Under the pieces are notes generated by a model that worked only from the letters and a program-made list of their open reading frames with translations, had not been told where the DNA came from and did not search any database. Below are positions 9,053-19,948 of a stretch of DNA of 64,000 nucleotides, one piece after another. A program made the translations under genes and the position numbers. How positions within the stretch are numbered: the first letter of the stretch is position 1; each line of letters begins with the position of its first letter. The DNA comes from Adiantum capillus-veneris. Lineage: Eukaryota > Streptophyta > Polypodiopsida > Polypodiales > Pteridaceae. The DNA lies in contig CM043963.1 of NCBI GenBank assembly GCA_014529385.2, forward strand, positions 68,183,912 to 68,247,911, given 5' to 3'.

Positions 9053-10473
9053 TTACATTGACACTACTTCAACCCGACCATCCAACTCTTTGCAAAAAAT
9101 ATCTTTTTCCCTTCGCCGCATCACCTTACGGCCAGCTAGGAAAAAGGAAAAATCTGATAGGTCCTTGTCCATTGACTCTTCAATGATGTCATGCCGCAAA
9201 TGTTGAAGACTGCATAGCTCCCTTATTGTAACCACCAATAGTAGGCCATGCTCTTTATCAATCACTTCCACATCCACAGCAGGATTATCTTCCAAACCTG
9301 CAGAAACCTGGTCCATAGGAATGTACTTACCGTTGAGCATTTGTGATCGCATATACCAAAACGAGAGTAACAATGATTGGCTTGCAATCATGTACTTGAC
9401 AACTAGAGTATCAAGCGCGACCTCGCACCGTAAACCAATCTCTTCCTTTGCATACCATCCTTTGTCAAGAAGTTTGTCATAGGATGACTGCTGAAATGAC
9501 TTGCACATGAACATAGTTTTTGTAACTCGGATGTTGTAGCTATGAAACAGCTCTATGAAGAGTGCAACAGGACAGAAGTTTGCGATTCTAACTAGTTTGG
9601 TAGGAATAGAGCTACGTAGAGACCTTTGTATATCCTTGTAGAGCTTACTTCACATTGCCTCCACCATTGTTTCCTCGGGAACTGGCCAGTCCAGAGTGTT
9701 CCAATCGGTTGGTAGAGGCACTTTCACCAACATGCCATTCTTATTCCCTGAGCTGAGTTGGTGAAAGTGGTCATAAAAAAAGATTCCCTCATCAGCCAGT
9801 CTTTTGCTGCTCCTCTCTGAATACTGTAGAGAACCAATGTGGCCATGAACAACATGGAAGAGGCCTATTATGCACTCCACAGGCTCCCATTGCTCATAAG
9901 AAGAGGGATAAACATCTGCAATATATATAAGAAGAGTTAAACTAAGAGTATCAATAAGTACAAATGACAAATCTAATGTAATTGAGCTGTGAAGAATGGA
10001 GACATTGCTCATAACAAGCGGGAGAAACATTGCAAAATATATAAGAAAAGTTATAATGAGAGTATCAGTAAGTTCACATGTCAAGAGTACTTACAATTGC
10101 AACGTGGTTGATGTATATCTGATACATTTCCACCGTTTGCTATCACCTCAGGATGGGTAAACACATGCTGAACAAGAACTTCCTTTACAGATCTTTTGCC
10201 GATTTCAACTTTGAAATCCAACACTCTGGCCTTCCATGCTGAGCGGTAAACGTTGATACCACTAGACCTCTTGGGTCTTCTTGGTTGCATGAGGACCCAT
10301 GAACCTTTGTTTATCCTTTGTCCAACCCATTGGTTCTCTGCACTTATTGAAGCTGGTATTGTAATTGAGGATATGCTACTACTTGGCCTTCTAGGCAAAG
10401 TGCAGTTGTTGGTTGTTGGTGTGAGAGACAGTAAACACCCGGAGCCTCTTGGGCGAGAAGACGTGGACGCCAT
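9053..10473 (-). CDS. Gene D: unknown protein with faint BAH-like N-terminus, interrupted by one stop
   Basis: ATG at 10473. Exon 10095-10473 joins exon 9053-9915 over an intron (9916-10094) with donor AATT|GTAAGT and acceptor ATTGCAG; the phase is consistent. The second exon is open in one frame to 9053 except for a TGA at 9650-9652, after PEETMVEAM and before SKLYKDIQ. The N-terminal segment GSWVLMQ...KARVLDFKVE...VLVQHVFTHPEVI has the spacing of a BAH-type chromatin domain (binding strand, ARVL, then V-x-V-x-x-F-x-x-PE). This is pattern resemblance only. The rest, about 300 residues, is not recognised. It is convergent with gene C, about 200 bp away. Confidence 0.5.
9650..9652 (-). other. 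In-frame TGA in gene D
   Basis: Coding-looking sequence continues in the same frame on both sides, so this is most simply a nonsense change. A GT shortly before it (GGCAAT|GTGAAG) is a weak alternative splice donor, but no matching acceptor is obvious. Confidence 0.6.
9889..10085 (-). repeat. Imperfect tandem duplication across the gene D intron
   Basis: The block at about 9889-9972 (exon start plus intron 3' end) recurs at about 10002-10085 with roughly 80% identity: CATTGCTCATAA, GCAATATATATAAGAA and GAGTATCA segments appear in the same order. The second copy lies wholly inside the intron and carries a decoy acceptor-like TTTTGCAATG. Confidence 0.65.
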
Positions 10474-10810
10474 AGCTCTCAGAGAAAAGCTTTAGTGGAG
10501 GGAGATTCACTTTGAAAGCATTCTAATGGAGGGAAAGTGTTTTAGAATTCCAATATCTTGTGCGGGCTTAATGGTCACCCTCCAGTACGTTAATGACCAT
10601 AAGAGAATATCAGAAGTGGGACCACATGCAAGCACCTAAAAGCTCGGTAAAAGGAAGGAAATTACTATGCTACAATCTTAGATTCGTGAAAGTTTTATGC
10701 TATTTTCCTATTTTTTGAGTCTTTCCACGTACTTTCCTACGTAACGTAGCCTTCATGCTCACTGGACGCGCTCTATTTTTCTCTCTCTTCATATGGCCCT
10801 CCAAATGACC
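10474..10810. other. Unassigned spacer between gene D and Element II
   Basis: No gene, repeat or terminal inverted repeat is recognised. The right end of the gene A-D unit and the truncated left end of Element II must both lie near here; Element II homology begins close to 10811. Confidence 0.5.
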
Positions 10811-13757
10811 TCTGAAATTTCCTAATGCTGTAAACCAGGAGCAGCTTGTAGAGGAATTGCTAAAAAAGATTAACTTGTATGCCAAACCACAAGCTAAACA
10901 ACCAAAATGGTGTGCTATTGAACAAAAATGGACAAACCATGGGATGGAGGAATGTTATTATAACAAGGGATATGTGAAAGAGAGACCTTATGCTCCCCAA
11001 GCTCAGGTAGCATCTCCTCAACTTCCACCGATGCCTAGGTATCAAGCAGGCAACCTACCAGGACATGTAGGTCTAGAAAGATCACAACCAGTGTTGGGGC
11101 AACAACCACTTCTACCAGGATTACGACCAGTCGGCATAAGATACACACCAACAGTAACCGAACCAGAAGAGAAGGCTTTGGTGCCTATGCATGCATATTA
11201 CGAAGATCCCAATGGATATGCTGCAAATACTGTCTATTATCCACTGGGATAACCCTCAACGCCAGAACCATGGAGCATGATAGGAAGTGCAAGACCACCA
11301 ACAGCTGCACAAGAAGCTGGAGAAGGAAGATATAGCTTGGATGAACGAACATTGTTGTTCATAGACAATGGAGGCATGGGCGGGTAGAGACATGCATACC
11401 AACAAAGAGGAGCTCAAGGAGCACCTCAACAACCTAAGGAACCCTACTACAAGTGTGGTGGAGACCATTGGCTAAGAGATTGTCCTCATGATGAAATCAT
11501 TAGAGTCAATGCATATTGCACGGATTGTGGAGTTACTCATTTGATTCCTGATTGCCCTAAGAACCCAAGCAAAGGAGCAAAAATTACCTTGAACATGCTG
11601 GAAGCAGTGCCTTCTAGTGGGGGGTCGGAAAACGAGACAATAATACCTATTCAGGCAATAACACGAGCCCAAGCTCAAAGAATGACGAACGAACCCATAA
11701 TTGAAGAGCCAAAAAACGATGCCCCAAGTTCAGAAGTGAAGAATCAAAGAAGCACTTGGAAAGCTAGAAAGACGCATATGAAAGCCAGGAGAGAACGAGA
11801 GCAAACGGCTCTATCCAAGGAGTTAAAACACACCAAGGATAGATTAGAGCGGTTAGAGGATCTAGCTAGCCTAAGCTCACACACTGCGACAACCGTAGCA
11901 CCCAAGGAAATAGCAGAACCCAAAAGTGCAGGATCAGGAGGATCAGTACTGGCAGACAAGGTAAATGATCAGTTAGATGCAATTTTAAAAGCTTACAAAG
12001 CTAGGCTAAAAAATAACCAAACCTAAGAGCAAAGATGGATGATTTATCCATATGCGAAAATAGAAAAAACAGAGGTTGGAAATGTGTCAAAAGATGATTG
12101 AAACAGCTCAATCCTTGATAGAAAACCAGCTTGGTAAACCTGCAAGTTGGCATGAAGTACCAACTCCAACCCCTATCCAACCAACCTTAGAGAAACAAGT
12201 AGAAATGAAGGAAAGACTCACGAATGCCTCTGAGTCTAGGAGAGAGCCTATCATAGTGCCGAATACAACCGATGAGGCAAGTGACGGGTTCCAGCCTAAA
12301 ACATTGGTAGAAATGGGTAAGGATTGTAACAGTCTAGATGACCTGTGGAAGCAAATCCGTGAGGCCAACGAAGCTAACAGGGTGAGTTACCACATGAATA
12401 GCACGAGAAAAGAGAAAAATGAGATCTTACCTCCTATTGAAGAATTTGAGGCAAGATCACAAATGAACTTTGATATACATTCACAAGGGGGAGACCATGG
12501 ATCAATTAGTTCGGGGCACATTCAACCAGACTCACTAAAAAATCTACCCTCTTACCTAGGAGAGTATGAAGCCAAGTCGGAGGTGAGAGCAATCCCATCT
12601 CAAAGACTGTCTTCTAACAGAGTGATGGATTCACAAGGGTTGATTGAGTTATTGTCCACTCCTGTGGCATGCACAACCACATTAGCCGAACTCCTAAGGT
12701 TACGACCAAACATGTGGACCACCGTAGGCAAATGCTTAGAAAAATTTGGAGTGAAATACCCCACCTCAAAGCTTCAGGAAGGGATCAAAGAATTGGACAA
12801 GTCTCAACTAAACACTAGGCCAGTACCTTTAAACAAGTTTGGAGAGTATTACGAGGGAGAAGATGGAAACACCACGCTACCAATAGAATTCCAAGGAGTA
12901 GCTTCCAAAGTTATTCTTGACAGTGGAGCAGGAGTCGCTATAGCCACCAAGGAAATCTGGAAAAAATGGGGAAAACCGGCTTTGAGATCTACCAGAATGA
13001 AATTGCAATTGGCGGACGGATTCATGGAGAAGCCTCTAGGACTCTTAGAAAAAGTAATTGTCACTTCGTGCGGAATCGAGTACGAGCATACATTTGCAAT
13101 AGTCAATTTCAACAAAAAGAACAATTACGAGATCATCTTGGGAAGACCATTCATGAGACAATCAAAGATGGTCCAGAATTGGGATTACGACCACATATAC
13201 CTCAGACATGGTGAGACTACAACCAAAATACACTTGAAAGACCATAGTTACAAAGATGTGAACCAGACACCAGTGGAAGAGTTTGATTCAGCTACATTAG
13301 CAAGGTCCGAACTCCCATCATGGTTAGGGAAACAAAAAGAGCTATGGATGTGCGGAGCTTCACATTGCGGGAGCTTAAAGAGAGAGGTTGCGTCTTAGAA
13401 AGAGCGATTGAGGACAAGGATTATATTCCGGAACCTTTTCTTGAAGATGCCTTTGAACCTTTAGAATGGGAACATATACTAGCAACATTGGATGTCTGTA
13501 CCATTACAGATAGCCCAACGACAAAATTTTATGATAAGGATGGCTATGATGTGCTACCCTATTACATGGTAAGCGTTATACCAGGAGGAGATGAGATTGT
13601 AGAACCACCAGAACAAGAAGAGTTTTATAACTCCTCTGAGCATCTGGAGATGAATAACGATGCAAATAATGAGTGTTCAGACAATTCAAGCGAGTGTGGG
13701 GAAAAGACAGACAATATCAACTTTTATGATTTTGCCAATCAACACCCTAGACACTAG
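10811..13757 (+). pseudogene. Element II gag and aspartic protease (Ty3, 5'-truncated, decayed)
   Basis: Reading blocks 10811-11252, 11541-12026, 12076-13398 and 13320-13757 follow the same order as the gag-protease of Element III (31681-27871 on the other strand) and share LVLGQQPPLPG-type, CGVTHLIPNCPKNP-type and EEFDS-type stretches. The protease active site is ILDSGAGVAIATKE near 12915-12955. A CCHC-like Cys/His region is seen near 11440-11560. The first third of gag seen in Element III is missing, so the element is truncated near 10811. Stops and frame changes separate the blocks. This is the gag-PR part of a Tat-like Ty3 element. Confidence 0.8.
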
Positions 13758-15484
13758 GAATGCTATATGAGAAAATGAGCAGAAAACAAAATGAGAGAGA
13801 ACCTCATGCTCATGATAAAAGATAAAACTCACTATCTAATGCTTGTCAAAGCAGATGATTGTGTAAAAGATCAAATATCAGGAAGATTCTCGAGAGTGCG
13901 AAGGGAAAGAAGGCAAGAGAGAATAAAACAAGTACGGAAAGCTAAAACAAAAACAAAATCAAACAAATCTCAAAAATCAAAACAAGAAACAACAAAAGAC
14001 CCACAGTGGACCAACCTGGAGCGTAAAAAGAAATACCAAGAACTAAAACGGTCTTTACGAGATGTATGGACTATTGAGGGAGATAGTGATGGTAAGGAGG
14101 AGTCAGAAAAAGGGAACATGAATGTACCATCACACTATCGGAAATTCACCATCCAGAACAGGAAAATCATACTGACACCACCAGTCCGAGAAAGAACAAA
14201 CTAGGAATCTTATGATGGGCCGAAAAATGCAAAACGGATAGACCTCGCTGAACCAGGTGAAAAGCCTCAGCCGACTGATTTAGAGCCTGAAGAAGAAGAA
14301 CGGCTAACACAGCTTCTCAAGAAGTATAAAGATGTGTTTGCATGGTCCTACAAAAACCTCAAGGGAGTCGATCCATCAATATGCTAACATACAATTCCTT
14401 TGAAATCAGATGCCAAACCTAGCAAACAACGTCCTTATACATATAATGACACATTTGCTAAACGAATCAAAGAGGAGATTGACAAGCTGATGGATGCTGA
14501 ATTCATCTACGAAATCGAGCATACAGATTGGGTGTCACCCATTGTGGTTGTCCCCAAAAAGAATAGAAAGCTGCGAGTGTGTGTAAACCTCAAAAAGGTA
14601 AATGCAGCCACCATAAGGGATAATTATCCCTTGCCGATCATAGAACATGTACTTGAGAGGGTGGCCGGGAAACGGGCTTATTCCTTTCTAGATGGGTTTT
14701 TAGGGTATGACCAGTTGGCAATTGCAATAGAGGATTAACACAAAATGGAGTTTTCCACAGAATGAGAAATATATGCGTAAAGAGTTATGCCTTTTGGCTT
14801 AACTAATGCCCCAGCTACCTTTCAAAGGTTAATGACGCATGCGTTCAAAGAATACCTAAGAATATTCTTAGAAATATACATGGATGATCTTTGTGTACAC
14901 TCTCTTCTACGAGATGAACATATTGACCATTTACAAAAGGTATTTGAGAAGTGCAGAACATATCGAATCTTTCTTAACCCAGAAAAGTGCATTTTTATGG
15001 TTAGGCAAGGCCGCATCTTAGGACACATTGTCTCAAGAAATGGCATAACCACTGACCTAGACAAAATCAAAGTCATCGTAGACCTGCCCAGGCCTACTAA
15101 TGCGAAACAAGTGCAATCCTTCATGGGACACTGCGGATATTATCGAAGATTCATATATATGTATGTAGTCATCGCACAACCTCTGTATCGTTTGTTGGTC
15201 AGTTTCGACTGGACTGAGGAGTGTGAAACTTCATTCCAAAAGCTTAAGGAGAACCTTGTACCAACACCGGTACTTAAGGCACCAGATTGGGAAAAGATAT
15301 TCCATGTTCACATTGATGCTTCTGCATATGCCATAGGGAGTATTTTGGCTCAACCTGGAGACGGAAAAATGGATTTCCCAGTTTTTTATGCAAGCCGACA
15401 GTTAAACAGTGCAGAAAAGAACTACACAACCACCGAAAGACAGGGGTTAGGAATGATTTATGATGTAAAGAAATTTTGGCATTA
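13758..15484 (+). pseudogene. Element II reverse transcriptase and start of RNase H (first part)
   Basis: A Lys-rich linker (13791-14204) precedes RT. The RT blocks are WVSPIVVVPKKN (about 14530-14565), FLDGFLGYDQLAI, MPFGLTNAPATFQRLM (14787) and YMDD (about 14875). RNase H begins with HVHIDASAYAIGSIL (about 15305) and FYASRQLNSAEKNYTTTE. The coding sequence stops at KKFWH, where the LTR of Element III begins; it resumes in frame at 35054. Several stops (for example after AIAIED near 14736) show decay. Confidence 0.85.
15480..15484 (+). repeat. Target-site duplication of Element III, left copy (CATTA)
   Basis: CATTA immediately before the left LTR is repeated at 35054-35058 immediately after the right LTR. 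This proves that 15485-35053 is one insertion. Confidence 0.95.
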
Positions 15485-16438
15485 TGTTGGACGGGCGACT
15501 CACACACCCATGAAGTGCATGCAAACACTACCTAGATCAACATAATGTCAATCGAGGACACAGATGACACGATAGGCACACAGAGGAAATCTCTGTAGCT
15601 TGTCAGGCTGAGACCATCCTACACATACAACACTCAGGAAGGCCAACTAAACTACAATCAAGGACCTCACTGCTCTCAACTACACCACCTAGCCACATAC
15701 ACACATACGGAAGGTAACTCACCTAATCATGCCAGAATCATACGAAACTTAAGGAACACCATCCCCTCACTAGGATACACCTGTCCCTAAGCTTCTACAC
15801 TCAAAACCCTCACTCTAAACCCATCTGCGGAAAACGCATAGGATGACAGAGCTGAATTTTGAAAGTGCCCGAAACTGAAATTTATGAGTACCTATGCGTA
15901 GCTTATGTCGCCACAATTCTATAGACTACTAGCACGCAGAAAACAGACATCGTTTGATACACTTACGACCACAAATAGCTCATAGATGCGTCGGCGTGTG
16001 CGCTTCGTCTCGCGTGGAATGCTTGGCGTTGTCGCGTAGCTCTCCTCGAGCCTGCAGCAATGGTGTATTCGGATCTCCAATGTGTTGAGCAAGCAGGGCG
16101 TAGCGAGAGGATAAAGCTCACGCTCACTCTCTTTCTCTCTCACACACAGTACAGCAGCGCTAAAGTTTTGATTATGATTAAAGTCTTTTTTACAAAATGA
16201 CCTAGGTACCTTATATACTAAGGCTACCTTAGGTTTAACCAAAAATGGGGTTGAAAGGGTCAAATGGCTTTGTATTTACAATCTGGAAGTGCCATTGCAC
16301 ACCGGCTTCTGAAACTAGAATAACTACTCATTACAAATGATGTTTATAGCCATAATCCACAGCATTTCATAACTCGCAAAAGATAAGACTTTGGTACGAA
16401 ACTTGAGTTATGTCGTGTTGTTGACCCAACGGTCAACA
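15485..16438 (-). repeat. Element III 3' LTR
   Basis: Starts TGTTGGACGGGCGACT, ends GGTCAACA on the + strand. In element orientation it has TATATAAG (near 16210-16217) followed by a long GA-rich transcribed part. It matches 34101-35053. Confidence 0.92.
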
Positions 16439-17977
16439 TTCCCCCCTTCCGCGTTCATGTCGTCCCCGACATGACCTGATTGTCGATGGCGATGTGGTCT
16501 TTGCTGTCATTTTGGCTTTATCTGTTGCACTGCTTGTAACTTTGTCGAACCTCAACAAGAACTATGATCCATTAGAGCGAACATCTATCATCATAACCAT
16601 TCATCTTTTGAGATCCTCTGATTAATTTTATGTCTGCTCTTCTTCATTGGGGACTTCTTTGTTCTTGTGCAATCATGTTCTTAGTGTTGTCTGCAACTTT
16701 GTCATTGTAGGCCATTCTTCGACTCGCCATTGAGGAGAAGTATGCTATGATCTGAAATTGATGCTATAATTCATTTGTCAATTGATTTGAGTAGCATTTC
16801 CTTATTGTTGATGTAGAAGGAATATGTACAAGAGGATGGTGATAGGTGTCCTTAGATTAGGGTCTAAAACCTGGATGACCAAAGGGAAAAAACCCAGTGG
16901 GAAAAAAAATACCTTTGGTATGCGCTCTTATTGGAGTTGAGCAGTTGAACGTGAAGTACATGTTCATGAAAGGTGAGTGCTTGGGTGAAACACGGAAAGA
17001 GTGTCTGATGCAAGTGCCAATTATGGGACACTCTATATGCATATGAGAAATTTGTCACCAAAAGCATGCAATGTGAAAGAAGGAGATGATGGGTGTTTCG
17101 AGGAATAAATGTAGCACATTTGACATCAAAAGATGTCTGAATAGCTTCCACCTTTCCAAGAAGGGTTTTCGATGTAGAAGTTTCTCCACTCGTATCTCAC
17201 TGTGCTCAGTACGTGAGTGTCTTTTGGACCTTCTCCTTCACTTCACCATACTTAAGTACTTAGACTTCGACTCTTTTGCTCACCTATACCAGCATGAGCG
17301 ACACAACGTAAATATGCTCAACTCTTCCAGCTTGAGCAGTACCTAGAATAGCTAAGACGCTTAGACCAGAGAGAATATTACTTGAAGCTTTGGGACTAAC
17401 ACCTCACTCATTTTGTGGCGTAGCTACTCGACTCTGACTTGTATGACTTGTCGGTTGCATGTTGACACTGCTTTGTGACAAGTTCTTCGGCTGTTGTAGT
17501 GGCTGCTGAGACATACTTCGTGAAGTTTCATCGTTTTCCTGTACCTTCTTCTCTTTGTAGTGCTCAGGCCTCTCGTCGGTCTTTTCTTCATGTGGATTAT
17601 GGATTTTTAAATTTTTTTTTCTTAATAATAAACAAAGAAAATCTTAAAAAAACTTAACAAAAGAAAAATCATTCAAATAGAAATCTAAATGCTATGTACA
17701 CTATACACATGTCCCTAGGGGCTCATATATGGATTTTGTCCCCATACTCCTCTGTAACACTACTATGAGGGCATATACTCTAAATTTCGTCAAAAAATTA
17801 TCACAATAAAATGAAAAAATTCAATGCATCTCACAAAACATTGCCCTCTAATAGTCATAATATTAGGTCCGCATTCAGAATGTCTCCCCCCTTCCTATTT
17901 GGAGTCATCCTTTACGACAGGGTATCGCAAAGGGTATGTGTTGTGCTTGGGCAATTAAAAGTTGTGCCTATGCAGGC
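16439..17977 (-). other. Element III 3' noncoding region with polypurine tract and hairpin
   Basis: Next to the LTR lies the purine tract (GCGGAAGGGGGGAA in element orientation, about 16439-16453), preceded by an inverted repeat (CATGTC 16456-16461 / GACATG 16468-16473). The remaining 1.5 kb has no convincing gene, only scattered short frames without recognised motifs. It continues at 26750 beyond Element IV. Confidence 0.6.
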
Positions 17978-17982
17978 CTTGT

Positions 17983-19588
17983 TGTAATGGAATTTGCCTA
18001 TTCAATTTGAGAATAGCGGAATTTAATGAGAGTACTTTCAAGAAATGATTTTGTGAGCATAGCGGGTAGACATAATTGAAGATAGCAACATAATCATAGC
18101 AATTAGTTAACTTGGCATAGACAATACTTTTGCAAGAGAGAGAGTTTAGAGAACATGACAACAATTGAGGACCGGATTTATGTGGAGCCGGTCCCCCCTC
18201 CAATAGGCATTTGTATTATGATTTCTCCCATAAAGAGAGACTTGTTACAATACAGTCTTTGTGTTCCTTGTGACCTAGGTGATGCCATGAAGATGGAAGG
18301 CTTCATGCACCACAAACATAACATAAACTTGAAGAAAGCTTTAACTATCCCAAGCCTCAGTCCCAAGACCTCAAACACCTTCGAAGGTGGAGAGAGCTAG
18401 CAGGGAATGAGGGTAGGGAAGAGGAAGAAGAAACATTTCGTAGGAGAAAGAATTAGTTCCTCACTTATCATACTCTTGTTGCTAGCATACATAATAGCAT
18501 AGTAATGAAGAAGAAGGATATGGCAAGCTTAAGCATTGAAGCATGGCTCTTGGTTGGATTTGCACTCCATAGCCAAGAGTGTTGGTGTAGGCTCTCAACC
18601 TCTACTTGCTTGGAGAGGGAGCTCTTGCACTTTGCATATCACACCATGAGAGTGCTTGTGAGTGTGTATGGGTGAGTATACCCCCTAGGCACCCCCCTAG
18701 CTTGCTTGGGTCGACCCTCCCTTGTAGCTCATGCCTGAAGCTCATTGGATCCCTCCAGGCCTAGCCAATCACAAGCAAGAGCCACTACAAGCAACATGGG
18801 TAGCCTTGGGACAAGTGTCCCCCTTTCCCCTTTGAGAGAGAGGACTTGATAAATGCTAAAACAATTAGATAATTCATGTAATTTATCATTGGACCCCTTT
18901 GAAGCCTAGCCAATAGGCTTCAAGCAACACATGAAGGTAACATGGGTAGGGGCCTGACATGTGTCCTTGCTGCCTCTTCAAGTTGGGCTTCCCTTGTGTG
19001 TGTGAGTGGGTGTTCTCTCTCTAGCCCCTAGGAAAGGGCTCGCCCCCCCTCTTGTAGGAATGCTTTTGACTTTTAGGTGATCAAGCACCTTACTCACCAA
19101 GCATGACAAAGCACTTGAACTAGGGGGTGTTCCCACAAGCATCTCAGGCAAGCTTCTCAAGGCACCTCAAGTACTTTAATCATGCAGCAAGTCAAGCACC
19201 TCAAGCATGGAGCCAGTCAAGCACCTCAAGCATCTTAATCAAGCACCTCAAGCATGAAAAACACCTCAAGCATGACAAGCACCTCGAGCTTGGGCCGGGT
19301 TCCCACCTCAAGCTCAGCCCTAGCTTACTTAAGGTCAAAGGACTTTTACACACATTTATTGGAGGTCTTCAATGAAGCTAAACCTAAGGTCTTATGCTCC
19401 ATTGGTTAGCCTTGCTCTTTGATAGACCATCTCCCTTTTGGGCCCCTTTACCATTGGCCCCGTGTTGAGATAGATCTATAAGCACATACCTATATCTTAA
19501 CACTTGTTCCCGTTTATTCTCCCACATTAAGTGATCAATTTAATATGAGAAAATCATTTGGGTTAGTTAGATATTAGATTTTATGACA
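17983..19588 (-). repeat. Element IV 3' LTR
   Basis: Direct repeat of 25143-26749. It is preceded (in element orientation) by a short purine tract AAGAGAGAGGTAA at about 19589-19601. A GCACCTCAAGCA-type short repeat cluster lies at about 19140-19310 in both LTRs. Confidence 0.95.
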
Positions 19589-19948
19589 TTACCTCTCTCT
19601 TGAAATCATAGTCGTCCTCGACTATGAGGTAGAAAAGATAAAGTCTTAGTCATTAGTCAATCGTACTTAGCGGGTAAAGGATCCCTTTTTACCCTATGAC
19701 ATCTTTCCAAGATGGATGACTAATCCATTTGGTGCTTGGGAGACATAGCTGCCGCAAGCATGTCTGCTCTTTAGTCCATTTTATTCTCCCAAAGTAGAGT
19801 GACAAATTCTACTTGGTGTTTGAGAGACGTCGTCATCACAAACATGATTCTAAGCATGCATACTAGTTAAATTTTGTGCACAATTAAAAAGAGGACTAGT
19901 CATATAAGACAAAAACATGAGTTATTTAAAAGAAATTTGTACATTTGC

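Noticed and set aside
18155-19375. Small frames (about 80 codons) duplicated in both LTRs of Element IV
   Set aside because: They are identical in the two LTRs because the LTRs are; no start context or family, so LTR noncoding sequence is simpler.
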